Positions 47,597-58,352 are shown, counted from the first letter of the stretch. The stretch is DNA of 64,000 nucleotides from Anniella stebbinsi (GCA_029215795.1 JARDYH010000007.1:59946763-60010762), one strand, 5' to 3'. Numbers and translations: made by a program. The notes: generated by a model from the letters alone, not told the origin.

Positions 47597-47941
47597 TAGG
47601 CTGACCATCTGAAAAGGAGGACAGGGCTCATGTAACTTTAACAGTTGCAGAGAAAAGGCAATTTCAGCCAGGGTCATTTGTATGCAATTAGTACCTGGTG
47701 AAATCCCCTCTTCATCACAACAGTTAAAGTTGCAGGCCATATACAAAAGAAGGCAGGGACCATATACAAAAGAGTGACCATATACAAAAGAAGGCAGGGA
47801 CCCTGCAACTTTAACTGTTGTGATGAAGAGGGAATTTCATCAGGGACTAATTGCATACAAATGACACTGGCTGAAATTCCCTTTTCTCTACAACTGTTAA
47901 AGTTACATGAGCCCTGTCCTCCTTTTCAGATGGTCAGCCTA
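47597..47941. mobile_element. hAT-like MITE copy, abutting the DIRS right end
   Basis: 345-bp foldback element TAGGCTGACC...GGTCAGCCTA. ACCAGCGT lies immediately right (47942-47949). Its partner is at 41546-41553, on the far side of the DIRS, so the DIRS inserted at the MITE's left edge. Confidence 0.88.
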
Positions 47942-47949
47942 ACCAGCGT

Positions 47950-48818
47950 TGGATCCCACCTGCTAAACGCAAGAAGTTGAATGGACAACTTTCCTTTTCC
48001 TCCTAGAAGCGTAGCTGTTGCAGATAATTTAATTTCTCCTAGGTGGGAAACTTCATAAATGAATCCTGAATCTCAACATTCCATGGCATCACAGAAGCTC
48101 AGCCAATCACTGCCAGCGGGTTTACACAACACAGTCCCTTAGCACATTGCATTTTTGGAGCAACATGGTGTTTCTAAAAGACAGAAGCTTCATTTATTAT
48201 TCTCATGGGTCTGTCCTAATTGGACCGTTGCCTGGTTTACACCTGTCTTGAAATGTTAAAAGTTATTGCAAACGCAACATCAAATCTTGGGTATATAATT
48301 GCTCAAAGGGGTCTTCATGTGGATTTCAAACAACTAAAGGCCAGGTTCACACATACATGTAAATCACTTTGTCAACACAGCTGATTGTATGAACCGATTG
48401 CATCAATGGGTATGGGTTTGAGGTTATGTAGGGTGATGTGAAAGTTCAGTCTGTATTCTTTAATCTGTGGTGGGTCGTACACACATGTGAGGAGCCACTT
48501 GATTCACTGATGACCACATGAAAAATTGTATAATTAGTTCTCCTTCTAATAGAAATCTCAAGGAGGGAGTGCTGATAGCTGTGTAGCCAAAGCAGCCACT
48601 AAGAAACAAGGAGGCACGATCAACATGCTCAGGGAAACCCAGATCTTTGAAGAAGAATAGGGGGGGGGAATTACCATCCTCCCCCAAGGGGGCATAAAAC
48701 ACCTTAATGAGGATTAAGCAAGCTCAGTAGCCACAGCACATTGAAAGTCCATTGGTGAAACAAACCAGAAAATAGGGGTGAAGATGCGATGAAATGGAAT
48801 GTCTTGCGAAAAGATATG
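47950..48818. other. Spacer between two MITE copies
   Basis: Unique-looking sequence with no supportable frame. Confidence 0.5.
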
Positions 48819-48826
48819 GCTTACTT

Positions 48827-49145
48827 TAGGCTGACCAAATAAAATCCAGGTCAGGGCTCATGTAACTTTAACAGCTGTAGAGAAAAGGGAATTTCAGCCA
48901 GTGTCATTTGTATGCAATTAGTCCCTGGTGAAATTCCCTCTTCATCACAACTGTTAAAGTTGCAGGGGCCCTGCCTTCTTTGTATATGGTCACTCTAGTA
49001 TAGTGCCTGCAGCTTTAACTGTTGTGATGAAGAGGGAATTTCACCAGGAACTAATTGCATACAAATGACACTGGCTGAAATTCCCTTTTCTCTACAACTG
49101 TTAAAGTTACATGAGCTCTGACCTGGATTTTATCTGGTCACCCTA
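48827..49145. mobile_element. hAT-like MITE copy with perfect 8-bp duplication
   Basis: 319 bp with GCTTACTT on both sides (48819-48826 and 49146-49153). Ends are of the AATAAAATCC type. Confidence 0.92.
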
Positions 49146-49529
49146 GCTTACTTGCTCTCTGGAACCCTGAAAAGGAGCCTTTCTGCACGGCGATGAGGAT
49201 GCGCTGCAACATTTTGTTACAGTGGGCACTTGTTTCTGCCCATTCGCTAGCACAAAAAAGCAAAGAAACACAACCTCACATTTTTATTACTTGTCCAAAA
49301 TAAATCCCGTATCTCCCCATTAGATGGTGCTATATGTGTGGGATAGCAACATTCTATAGATTAGTCACAACATGGTATTGGATTTAGTTTGATCCATCAG
49401 GTTGGACCTGGAGTTTTTGTTGTTGTTACTGCTGTTCTGTTCTTTTCTGAGAGAGGCCATAAAGTTCTTATCTAGCTTCCTGACTGGAATGGCCTCCAAA
49501 CCCTCCTTGCCCTTATAGTACAAAAGATA

Positions 49530-49748
49530 AGAGAAATTCCCTCTTCATCACAACGGTTAAAGCTGCCCTTTTTTTGTATCTGTTCACTCTAGCTAAAGAG
49601 GGCATGGCTCCTGCAGCTTCAACTGTTGTGATGAAGAGGGGATTTCACCAGGTGCTGCATGCCTACAAAGGACACCTGCTGAAATTCCCTTTTCTACGCA
49701 ACTGTTAAAGATACAAGAGCCCTGTCCTCCTTTTCCATATGGCCACCC
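49530..49748. mobile_element. hAT-like MITE copy, truncated at the left
   Basis: Starts within the first arm (GAGAAATTCCCTCTTC) and runs to GGCCACCCTG. The left terminus is missing and the right end is mutated. Confidence 0.75.
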
Positions 49749-49861
49749 TGCAGCGACAACCAGAAAGTTCTGGAAACTTGAAGAACTGTAGGACAATCAC
49801 ATTTTGCAAAAAGGGATAAGAAACTGGAGTTCCATAGATTTGCTCCTCCAAGGGTTGCAGA

Positions 49862-49925
49862 GAGCCTATCTACACTACCACTTTAAAACGGTTTATAACA
49901 GTTAAGCCGTAGTGTGGATAGGCTC
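49862..49925. mobile_element. 64-bp foldback with AGA duplication
   Basis: GAGCCTATCTACACTACCAC pairs with GTAGTGTGGATAGGCTC; AGA on both sides. Confidence 0.65.
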
Positions 49926-50680
49926 AGAGTGATGTTTGAGTGGGTGGGGCTCTTACGCTTGTTAAGCCCCTTCTTGAACTTCCTTGCTCACAGCCAAACA
50001 CATTATCCTGGACATAGTCTGACTAGTTCTGAACATAATTATTACTGTTCGTTTATGTGTACCACGCCATCCTTGTGTGCAATGTTTAATGGCAAAAGGA
50101 AAGACCCCTGCCTCAAGGAGCATAAAATCTTGTGAATGTAGCAACGGAAACAAATATGCTGTTAAAAATGGCTTGTGCTCTGTCAGTGCACGGAATCCCC
50201 AAATGCAGGAGTTTCACCAGTTTCAATTTACTGTTTGAAAATTCTGTGTAGCTATCAAAGGCAAAGGAGCCCATCTGCCTTTGTTCAAGGTCACCCCAAC
50301 TTTACTATCGAGAAGCAAGTTTGTGTTTTATTTTTTAAAAAACAAAACAAAGGGAGGGGGGAGGTTTGAATGTACATTTTATTCATTACTTTATGGATGG
50401 ATGTAAAATCAGAAAGGGTGAAATCTTAGGCATATTTCCCTGGTTGAACTCATTGGGGTTTGCACACATAAGCTCAGTGACATTTGCAGACTTCTCTCAG
50501 GAGGGGGGAAAAAGGCTCTTAAGTAGGCTGACTATATGAAAAGGAGGACAGGGCTCATGTAACTTTAACAGTTGTAGAGCAAAGGGAATTTCAGCCAGTG
50601 TCATTTGTATGCAATTAGTCCCTGGTGAAATTCCCTCTTTATCACAACAGTTAAAGTTGCAGGGGCCCTGCCTTCTTTTG

Positions 50681-50727
<47 letters not shown>

Positions 50728-50843
50728 TTTTAACCTGCCTCTCCCTCCGGATCGAGGTGGGGAACAACAGCAATATAAAACACAAAAATTACAACAGTTA
50801 AAATTTTTAAAAAACAAGAAAAAAATACATCATTAAAAACATC

Positions 50844-53495
50844 TTAAAATTCATCTGGATAGGCCTGTCGGAAGAGAGCAGTCTTCATGACTCTCTTAAA
50901 TTTATGAAGACTGCTAATTTGTCTAACCTCCTCCGGCAGACCATTCCACAGTCTGGGAGCGATAGAAGAGAAGGTCCTCTGGGTAACACTCGCCAGCCTA
51001 GTTCTGGCTGACTTGAGTAAGTTCTTCCCAGAGGACCTAAGTGTGTGGGGCGGATTGTACGGGAGAAGGCGATCCCGCAGGTAACCTGGACCCAAACCAT
51101 GTAGGGCTTTAAAGGTAATAACCAACACTTTATACTTCGCCCGGAAACTGATTGGCAGCCAATGAAGCGATTTTAAAACTGGTGTGATGTGATCACCCCT
51201 AGGTGTACCGGTGACCAACCTGGCTGCCATATTTTGAACAAGTTGAAGTTTCCGGACTAGGCACAAAGGTAGCCCTATGTACAGTGCATTGCAGACGTCG
51301 ACCCTCGAAATTACCAGCACGTGCACTACTGTCTTTAGGTCTTCCAACTCTAGGAAGGGGCGCAGCTGGCGTATCAGCCGAAGCTGATAGTAGGCACTCC
51401 TGGCCGTCGCATCAATCTGAGCTGTCATTTGGAGCGACAGATCCAGGAGCACCCCCAAGTTGCGAACACAATCTTTCAGGGAGGGTGTAACCCCATCCAG
51501 AACTGGTTGACACACCTCCAGACCCAGGTTGGGGCCTTTGACAGCAAGCACCTCCGTCTTGTCTGGATTCTGCTTCAGTTTGTTTTTTCTCATCCAGCCC
51601 ATTACCGCCTCCAAGCTTTCATTCAGAGGAGACACACTATCCTTAGCTGACGATGTTGTTGAAGGCATAGAGAAATATATTTGGGTGTCATCAGCGTATT
51701 GATAGCACCCCGCCCCATGCCTCCGGATGATCTCTCCCAGCGGTTTCATGTAAATGTTAAACAGCATTGGGGAAAGGATGGCACCTTGTGGTACACCACA
51801 TAGCAACTCCTTTTTTGAAGAGCAGCTATCCCCAAGCATCACCATCTGGAACCTGCCCGAGAGATAGGATCGGAACCACTGAAGCACAGTGCCCCCAATT
51901 CCCAATTCCCCCAGGTGCTTCAGAAGGATACCATGGTCAATGGTATCGAACGCCGCTGAGAGGTCCAGAAGTACCAGCAGGGACACACTCCCCCTGTCAA
52001 TACTAAGGCGTAGATCATCCACTAAGGCGACCAAAGCGGTCTCAACTCCGTATCCTGCCCTGAAGCCGGTTTGAAATGGGTCTAGAAAATCAGTGTCATC
52101 CAAGACTGCCTGGAGTTGGAAGGCAACTGCCCTCTCGATCACCTTGCCCAAAAATGGAAGATTTGATACTGGCCTGTAGTTATTAAAGTCCAGGGGATCC
52201 GGGGAGGGCTTTTTTAGAAGCGGCCTTACCACCGCCTCTTTTAAACATGATGGAAAACTCCCCTCCCTAAGAGATGCATTAATGATATGTTGTAAATATG
52301 ATCTAACTGCATCTCCTCCTTGGACGACCAGCCAAGAAGGGCAGGGATCGAGATGGCAAGTCGTCCTCCTCACACATCCAAGTACCTTGTCCACATCCTC
52401 GGTACTCACCAACTGAAACTGATCAAGTGTAATCCTACTCACGGAGTCGCTGGACACTCCACTGTCAGCCTCTGCTATAACAATGGCATCTAAGTCGGCT
52501 CTTATCCGAGAGATTTTATCTGAGAAATGATCGTTAAAGGCATCACAGCGAACTACCGAAGGCTCTAAAATAGGATTCAGGGGAGAAGGTGCCTGGGTTA
52601 GACCTCTCACCACCCTGAACAGTTCTGCTGGACGTGAATTCGCAGACGCAATGTGTGCAGAGAAGAAAGCTTTCTTTGCTGCACGTATTGCCACCCCATA
52701 GGAACGAAGATGTTCTCTATGTTGTGTCTTGTTGAATATAAGTCGAGTTTTCCGCCATCGGCGCTCCAGTCGTTGTCCGTTCCGCTTCAACTCCTTGAGG
52801 TCTTCTGTATACCAGGGCGCCCTATTAGAAGCGGGCCAGAGAGGACGTTTGGGGGCGATCGTGTCGATAGCCCTAGTTAGGTCTTGATTCCATCTATTGA
52901 CCAGGGCTTCTACAGGATCGTCGACTATACCAGCCATAGAACCCTCCAAGGCTTTGTGGAATCCAGAAGGATCCATCAGCCTTCGAGGGCGGACCATCTT
53001 AATAGGTCCGCCACCCCTGCAGGAGCGGGTGGTAGCCGTGATACTAGCCCTGACCAGAAAATGGTCTGTCCATGACAATTCGGAGGTATTCAATACCTCC
53101 GCCCACAAATCCATCTGTTCGGAACTGAAAACAGCATCGAGGGTGGGACCGGCTGAATGTGTGGGTCCAGAGACCAACTGGGATAGGCCCATGTTTGTCA
53201 TGGATGCCATGAACTCCCGAGCTCCACCTGACAAACTGGCCTCGAATGGGATGTTGAAGTCACCCAGGACCAAAAGCCTGGGTGAATCCAACGCCAGCTC
53301 CGAGACCAGTTCTGTGAGCTTGGCCAGGGAGTCTGATAGGCAGCGGGGTGGCCGGTACACTAACAGAATCCCTAGTCTATCCCTGGTCTTCAGACTCAGG
53401 TACACACACTCGATGTGATTCAGTTGCCGGACAGGATGTCTGGTCAGGTTAAGATGGTTTTTGTAGACCACAGCTACTCTGCCCCCCCCGCCCAC
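50844..53495 (-). CDS. LINE ORF2: endonuclease C-terminal part and reverse transcriptase, 883 aa frame
   Basis: The endonuclease part includes LLVLGDFNIP, TLDAVFS and WTDHFLV. The RT core has LLDLSAAFDTIDH, CGVPQGAILSPMLF and the catalytic YADD. The C-terminal segment LQLVQNMAARLVTGT to HTLRSSGKNLL is the stretch that recurs in many L2-type fragments in this window. The first Met of this frame is an artefact of the frameshift; true translation would enter from the upstream frame. Confidence 0.85.
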   Translation of the reverse strand: MGGGGRVAVVYKNHLNLTRHPVRQLNHIECVYLSLKTRDRLGILLVYRPPRCLSDSLAKLTELVSELALDSPRLLVLGDFNIPFEASLSGGAREFMASMTNMGLSQLVSGPTHSAGPTLDAVFSSEQMDLWAEVLNTSELSWTDHFLVRASITATTRSCRGGGPIKMVRPRRLMDPSGFHKALEGSMAGIVDDPVEALVNRWNQDLTRAIDTIAPKRPLWPASNRAPWYTEDLKELKRNGQRLERRWRKTRLIFNKTQHREHLRSYGVAIRAAKKAFFSAHIASANSRPAELFRVVRGLTQAPSPLNPILEPSVVRCDAFNDHFSDKISRIRADLDAIVIAEADSGVSSDSVSRITLDQFQLVSTEDVDKVLGCVRRTTCHLDPCPSWLVVQGGDAVRSYLQHIINASLREGSFPSCLKEAVVRPLLKKPSPDPLDFNNYRPVSNLPFLGKVIERAVAFQLQAVLDDTDFLDPFQTGFRAGYGVETALVALVDDLRLSIDRGSVSLLVLLDLSAAFDTIDHGILLKHLGELGIGGTVLQWFRSYLSGRFQMVMLGDSCSSKKELLCGVPQGAILSPMLFNIYMKPLGEIIRRHGAGCYQYADDTQIYFSMPSTTSSAKDSVSPLNESLEAVMGWMRKNKLKQNPDKTEVLAVKGPNLGLEVCQPVLDGVTPSLKDCVRNLGVLLDLSLQMTAQIDATARSAYYQLRLIRQLRPFLELEDLKTVVHVLVISRVDVCNALYIGLPLCLVRKLQLVQNMAARLVTGTPRGDHITPVLKSLHWLPISFRAKYKVLVITFKALHGLGPGYLRDRLLPYNPPHTLRSSGKNLLKSARTRLASVTQRTFSSIAPRLWNGLPEEVRQISSLHKFKRVMKTALFRQAYPDEF

Positions 53496-53970
53496 TTTCC
53501 CTCACCTGCTCACTAACACAATACCCAGCTGGGAGAGCCTGAGCCCATGTCGGGCCACTGTCATCTCCCAGCCAGGTCTCCGTGAAGCTTGCCAGGTCGG
53601 CCTCCTCTTCTGTGAGGAGGTCAAAGATTATGTTTGTTTTGTTTTTAACTGACCTGGCATTGCATAGGAGCAAGGAAAGGTTCTGTGGCTGGCCTGGATC
53701 ATTCCCCAAGATCCCCGGGGTAGCAGGGCGACCGGAAGGTAAGATGGGTATTAGATATCCATCTCTCCTTCCCCTGTAACGGCATTTCACCCTGCTATCA
53801 CCATATCTCCCTCTGCCCCACACAACAGATATTGGTGCTCCCAGACACATTTCAATTGCCCTAAGTTGTCCCGTCGTCTCTCTCTCGCGCGCGCGCGAGA
53901 GAGAAAGAGGGGGTGGGGGGAGTGCAAAGATGTCAGCGGCACTTTCTCCTTCTCCTTCTTCCCCACTCAT
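53449..53970 (-). CDS. LINE ORF2 N-terminal part (endonuclease start), frameshifted
   Basis: Carries LLLCNARSVKNKT, ADLASFTETWL and then SGRGGQSS, where it leaves the ORF2 frame. The minus-strand G8 run at about 53481-53488 is the probable site of a 1-2 nt indel relative to the downstream frame. Everything after it in this frame is out of register. Confidence 0.75.
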   Translation of the reverse strand: MSGEEGEGESAADIFALPPPPLSLSRARERETTGQLRAIEMCLGAPISVVWGRGRYGDSRVKCRYRGRRDGYLIPILPSGRPATPGILGNDPGQPQNLSLLLCNARSVKNKTNIIFDLLTEEEADLASFTETWLGDDSGPTWAQALPAGYCVSEQVRESGRGGQSSCGLQKPS

Positions 53971-54148
53971 GCCGTTCTGTTCTGGTCACTCTAGGATAGT
54001 GCCTTCAACTTTAACTGTGGTGATGAAGAGGGAATTTCACCAGGAACTAATTGCATACAAATGACACTGGCTGAAATTCCCTTTTCTCTACAACTGTTAA
54101 AGTTACATGAGCCCTGTCCTCCTTTTCATATGGTCAGCCTATCTTAAG

Positions 54149-56113
54149 AAACATGTTTGTGGAAAATATGGGAAGGGCCCTACAATTTGTGGCATCCGTT
54201 TCTCCCCTTTTCCCACTTCAGACACGGACGCATCCCAAAGTTTGCAAACCTTTCTCTTCCACCGCCCAAACACACCCACCCACAAACTCCTTTCTTCAAG
54301 TTTCCAGCCGCAGCCTGCAGCCAGCCAAATCTCAAGTAGCGAAACTTTGGAGTCCTTTGACGTCAAGGAGAGTTTGGTCAGCGCTGTTCCCTTGCTCGGG
54401 GAACAGCCATGCCCTCGGTATTTGGAAGCCTTCAGAGGCCAAATGAAATTGGCAGGATTCTAGGGCTGCCTGAAAGACGGGGCTGTTTTCAACCTTCAGC
54501 TACAGCCAGGGAGCAAATGGGCATAGAATTGAATTTATAAATCAACAAATGCATTCTGGAGAAGCAATTAGCTCTTGCCAGGTTTTAGTTAATTCCTTCA
54601 ACGATTCTCAATGTTAGACTAGCTAAAATACCCGATCATTTATGGGGGAGAGGTGGGGAACCTCTTGCCTCCCCAAAAAGACCAGATCCTTTTTCCTGGA
54701 TCTCTGATGGTTTGGTGTTCCCTGTGCAGTTTTTTCCCATTGCAAAAGGTTGAACTTTTACGCATTTGACATTGTTGATCAGATGAAGTTGAGGCCTTTC
54801 CACATTATTTGTTCAATTGTTCCTTGACACAAAGTATTAGAGAGAGAAAAAATGTCTTTTTCACCAGTGAAAAAATTGAGCTAATTAGTCAGTTTGCCAG
54901 AAGATTTATCATCATCATCAATCTTTATTGTTTTGCTTTTTGAGAAGGTCCTCAAGATTTTGAGACACTCTGCTACTTTCTTAAGAGCACTAGCCTAGGT
55001 GTGCGTGAGATTTCATATGGCAAATGTAAAGGACTCTACTGGAGTCCACTTTTAAAAATTTAAATTGGAAACCAGTATCACGGAATTTTACGTTTAGGCT
55101 GAATCTGGAGGTCTTGGATTGATTAACCATTTTTTTTTAATGTATGTTGAATTTGTTTACCTTCTGTTTCATTTGTAACAGATTGGGCTGTTTTTTTCTG
55201 TTTACACTGTGATGATCTGGGGTTATAAACAATAAACTTGAACTGAACTAATGAAATAAATAAATAATTAAATAAATAAATAAATAAATAAACAAGAATG
55301 TACAACATTTTGACAAGGGGTAAAATCCAGCATACGTCCTGGAGCAGACCCATTGAAATGAATCAGATTTGACCCAAGATGTCTCCAAAGTCAACAATTT
55401 GGGCCAAATGGGAGCTGTGATTTACCAGGGACAGAGGCTGGAAAATAGGGAGTATTCCTAGTGAATAGAAACAGTCGTGTGAGGTAGCAGCCGTGCATTA
55501 AATGTGACTCCACCCAGTCCACTGATGCACACAAAGACAGCTAGTGGGAAACATTGTCTTCAGCTGATCCACCGATAAGAGCACACATGGAAGAGGCCCT
55601 TTTCTCCGTCACTGGTCAAGTCCACAAGGAGTGGAGGCCTCTCCAGTTAATCACTGAAGCTTCCAGCAGAAGAGTACAAAGAAGATGGCGTACTCCAAGA
55701 ATTAACCATTCGTTTTGCTAGTTTCTGGATCTCGGGGTCACTAGGTTTGAGCCTACTGAACAACATCTAGGCTGCAAAGATTCAGGGCATGCTGCCAACC
55801 TGACCTCATTGAGCCGCCATAAACTAATAATGACTCCCAATTGATTAAAAATATATACCGTTTATATATGCTTCGGTTTTCATCATATCGTATTTATTTC
55901 ATCACTCCCTGAGCAATGTGAATTGCAAGTGGCAACTAAGATAAGACAGATAACCTTTGCAAGAGCTGAGCTGTGAAATATCCACAAGCTCCTTGCAGGA
56001 GCTCCTCTGCACCAATTAAGATTAGACTGGCAAAAGCGCGATGAAATCAGGAGCCGCTTAGCAAGCTTGTGTGAAAACTCAGCTCCAGTTTCAGAGATTT
56101 CATTGGCTAGATA
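54149..56113. other. Intergenic, no gene recognised
   Basis: A 118-codon plus-strand frame at 54107 begins inside the MITE and has no recognisable domain. (AAAT)n near 55250-55290 follows AATAAACTTGAACTGAAC, a possible repeat tail. Confidence 0.45.
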
Positions 56114-56341
56114 TAGGGTGACCGTATGAAAAGGAAGACAGGGCTCCTGTATCTTTAACGGTTGCATAGAAAAGGGAATTTCAGCAGGTGTCATTTGTAG
56201 GCATGCAGCACCTGGTAAAATTCCCTCTTCATCACAACAGTTAAAGCTGCAGGAGCTATACTAGAGTGACCAGATACAAAAAAGGCACGGCTCCTGCAGC
56301 TTTAACAAGAGCCCTGTCCTCCTTTTCATAGGGTCACCCTA
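56114..56341. mobile_element. hAT-like MITE copy with internal deletion
   Basis: 228 bp: complete ends TAGGGTGACC and GGTCACCCTA, but most of the right-hand arm is missing (sequence jumps after GCTTTAAC). No convincing target duplication. Confidence 0.78.
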
Positions 56342-56376
56342 GTCATAGGATTGCAGCCAAGTAATTAAACCCCCCC

Positions 56377-56377
<1 letters not shown>

Positions 56378-56421
<44 letters not shown>
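56378..56421 (+). repeat. (CA)n microsatellite
   Basis: About 22 CA units. Confidence 0.92.
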
Positions 56422-56423
<2 letters not shown>

Positions 56424-56619
56424 TTCATTCAAGGTCTTTTGGGAAAGTCTGCTTTCATGACGACAAAGACAACAACAGATTGACTTCACACAAGCATTTC
56501 TAGGCTGTCTTTTAGAGTACAGCCCTCACGCGGCAGCGTACACAAAACACAAAATGCATGAAGGATGTAATCCTACAGTCCCTGGGAGAGAGTCCCAGTT
56601 TGTACAAGCACCCATTTGT

Positions 56620-56939
56620 TAGGGTGACCAGATAAAATCCAGGTCAGGGCTCCTGTAACTTTAACAGTTGTAGAGAAAAGGGAATTTCAGCCAGTGTCAT
56701 TTGTATGCAATTAGTTCCTGGTGAAATTCCCTCTTCATCACAACAGTTAAAGTTGCAGGGGCCCTGCCTTCTTTTGTATATGGTAACCCTAGTATAGTGC
56801 CTGCACCTTTAACTGTTGTGATGAAGAGGGAATTTCACCAGGAACTAATTGCATACAAATGTCACTGGCTGAAATTCCCTTTTCTCTACAACTGTTAAAG
56901 TTACAGGAGCCCTGACCTGGATTTTATCTGGTCAGCCTA
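56620..56939. mobile_element. hAT-like MITE copy with perfect 8-bp duplication
   Basis: 320 bp, bracketed by CCATTTGT at 56612-56619 and 56940-56947. Confidence 0.92.
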
Positions 56940-56947
56940 CCATTTGT

Positions 56948-57724
56948 ACAAGCCAAGCAAAGGATCTGTCCTCATCCTCATTCCGGTCAGGCCAACAGGC
57001 CATGGCAGAAAGGAGGAGGTGCAGCTGGCCGAAAGGCAGTGGGCCTGTTCCAGGGTCCCAGGCCTTGGCAAATGCCCAATGATGCCGACTCCTGGTACCA
57101 AACCTGCACCCAGGATAAGATTTCAGGTCTGAGGCCTGGATTCCTGCCACGCCTCGTTTTAGAAATTAAGTGCCAGATTGCTCTGTCAACGACGAACATG
57201 TAAACACAACTCAATTCACTCTTCATCAAACACAAAGCGCCATCATATTTTTCTTCGTTTTGAGATGCGGTTATGATTGAGTTCTGCAATAGAACATCTG
57301 ACCTAGTTATGTCAGTTTCGCTATCAACAACACACATCCCCTTTTTAACTGCCCCCCTGTGCCCGCATCTATAACAGCAACCTGCCATGCAGAAAAATAT
57401 AAGGGATGCTTTTCTTTAAAAAAAAATGACTTTCTGTACATGCTAAGAGGAGAAACTTCACCTCCCAAATGTGGTCATGCCAACCTGCTGGGAAAGGCGC
57501 AAGGGCAACAACGGGGAAATAGATGGCAACCCTAGGAAATACAGTCTGACCAAAGTGGGGGGGGGGGAGCCTAACAACCTGATCTACATTAAGGTTGACA
57601 ACTGACCAGAAATCTTTTGCTTGGTGTGCTCTTCTAATTTTAACAGCAACTTGATTTGCAAAAGGCAGTAAAGGAAGCTTCCGCAGCAAAAGCTACCACC
57701 AGAAGCATGCTGAATATGAGCCAA
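56948..57724. other. Intergenic, no gene recognised
   Basis: Minus-strand frames here have no known motif or coherent exon structure. A G-run lies near 57558. Confidence 0.45.
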
Positions 57725-58352
57725 CAGTGTGATGTAGCTGCAAAAAGAGCAAATGTTGTTTGAGGCTGCATTAATGGAAATATAGCTTCCAAATCACGCA
57801 AGGTTCTGGTTCCCCTCTATTCAGCACTGGTTAGGCCTCATCTTGAGTATTGTGTTCAGTTCTGGGCACTACACTTCAAGAAGGATGCAGACAAGCTGGA
57901 GGGGGTTCAGAGGAGGGCAACGAGGATGATCAGCGGTCTGGAAACAAAAGCCCTATGAGGAGAGACTGAAAGAACTGGGCATGTTTAGCCTGGAGAAGAG
58001 AAGACTGAGAGGAGACATGAGAGCATTCTTCAAATACTTGAAAGGTTGTTGCACAGAGGAGGGCCAGGATCTCTTCTCGATCATCCCAGAGCACAGGACA
58101 CAGAATAATGGGCTCAACTTACAGGAAGCCAGATTCTGGCTGGACATCAGGAAAAACTTCCTGACTGTTAGAGCAGTGCGACACTAGAACCAATTCCTTA
58201 AGGAGGTCATAGGCTCTCCCACAGTAGAGGCCTTCAAGAGGCAGCTGGATAGATGTCTGTCAGGGATGCTTTAAGGTGGATTCCTGCATTGAGCAGAGTG
58301 TTGGACTTGATGGCCTTATTGGCCCCTTCCAACTCTACTATTTTATGATTCT
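57725..58352 (+). mobile_element. CR1 LINE 3' end, longest copy here
   Basis: About 630 bp, reaching further 5' than the others (CATCTTGAGTATTGTGTTCA, encoding the C-terminal RT end), through the shared 3' UTR to TTTTATGATTCTATGAGTCT. Confidence 0.88.

Larger units (their letters stand above)
41553..47597 (+). mobile_element. Full-length DIRS-type tyrosine-recombinase retrotransposon, apparently intact
   Basis: About 6.05 kb. Inverted terminal repeats at 41576-41710 and 47410-47544 are identical over 135 bp by eye. Unequal outer ends follow: 41553-41575 on the left and 47545-47597 on the right. An internal complementary region at 47208-47302 is the reverse complement of the left end (47208-47245 against 41553-41590) and of the right end (47244-47302 against 47539-47597), joined with a 2-nt overlap. 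That is the DIRS1 hallmark for a circular intermediate. Inside are gag-like, RT/RNase H and tyrosine recombinase frames without visible disruption. No target duplication flanks the element itself, as expected for recombinase-mediated insertion. Identical repeats imply a recent insertion. Confidence 0.95.
50685..53984 (-). mobile_element. L2-clade LINE, nearly full length, with (TAA)n tail
   Basis: 3.3 kb on the minus strand, ending in a GATCCGGAGGGAGAGGC-type 3' UTR and a (TAA)n tail at 50685-50728. It encodes an AP-type endonuclease and an RT. The clade is judged from the LDLSAAFDTIDH / GVPQGAILSPMLF / YADDTQIY pattern and the microsatellite tail; a CR1-group relative is the alternative. No target duplication is visible, which is usual for L2. 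Confidence 0.82.
50524..54141. mobile_element. hAT-like MITE copy split by an L2-clade LINE
   Basis: The left part is 50524-50684 and the right part 53985-54141. Together they make one standard MITE of about 318 bp. TCTTAAG flanks the outer ends (50517-50523 and 54142-54148), the remains of the original duplication. The LINE fills the gap. Confidence 0.85.

Noticed and set aside
54107..54463. 118-codon plus-strand ORF as a possible MED9 or other host gene exon
   Set aside because: Begins inside MITE sequence, and no residue pattern of MED9 or another known protein is present.
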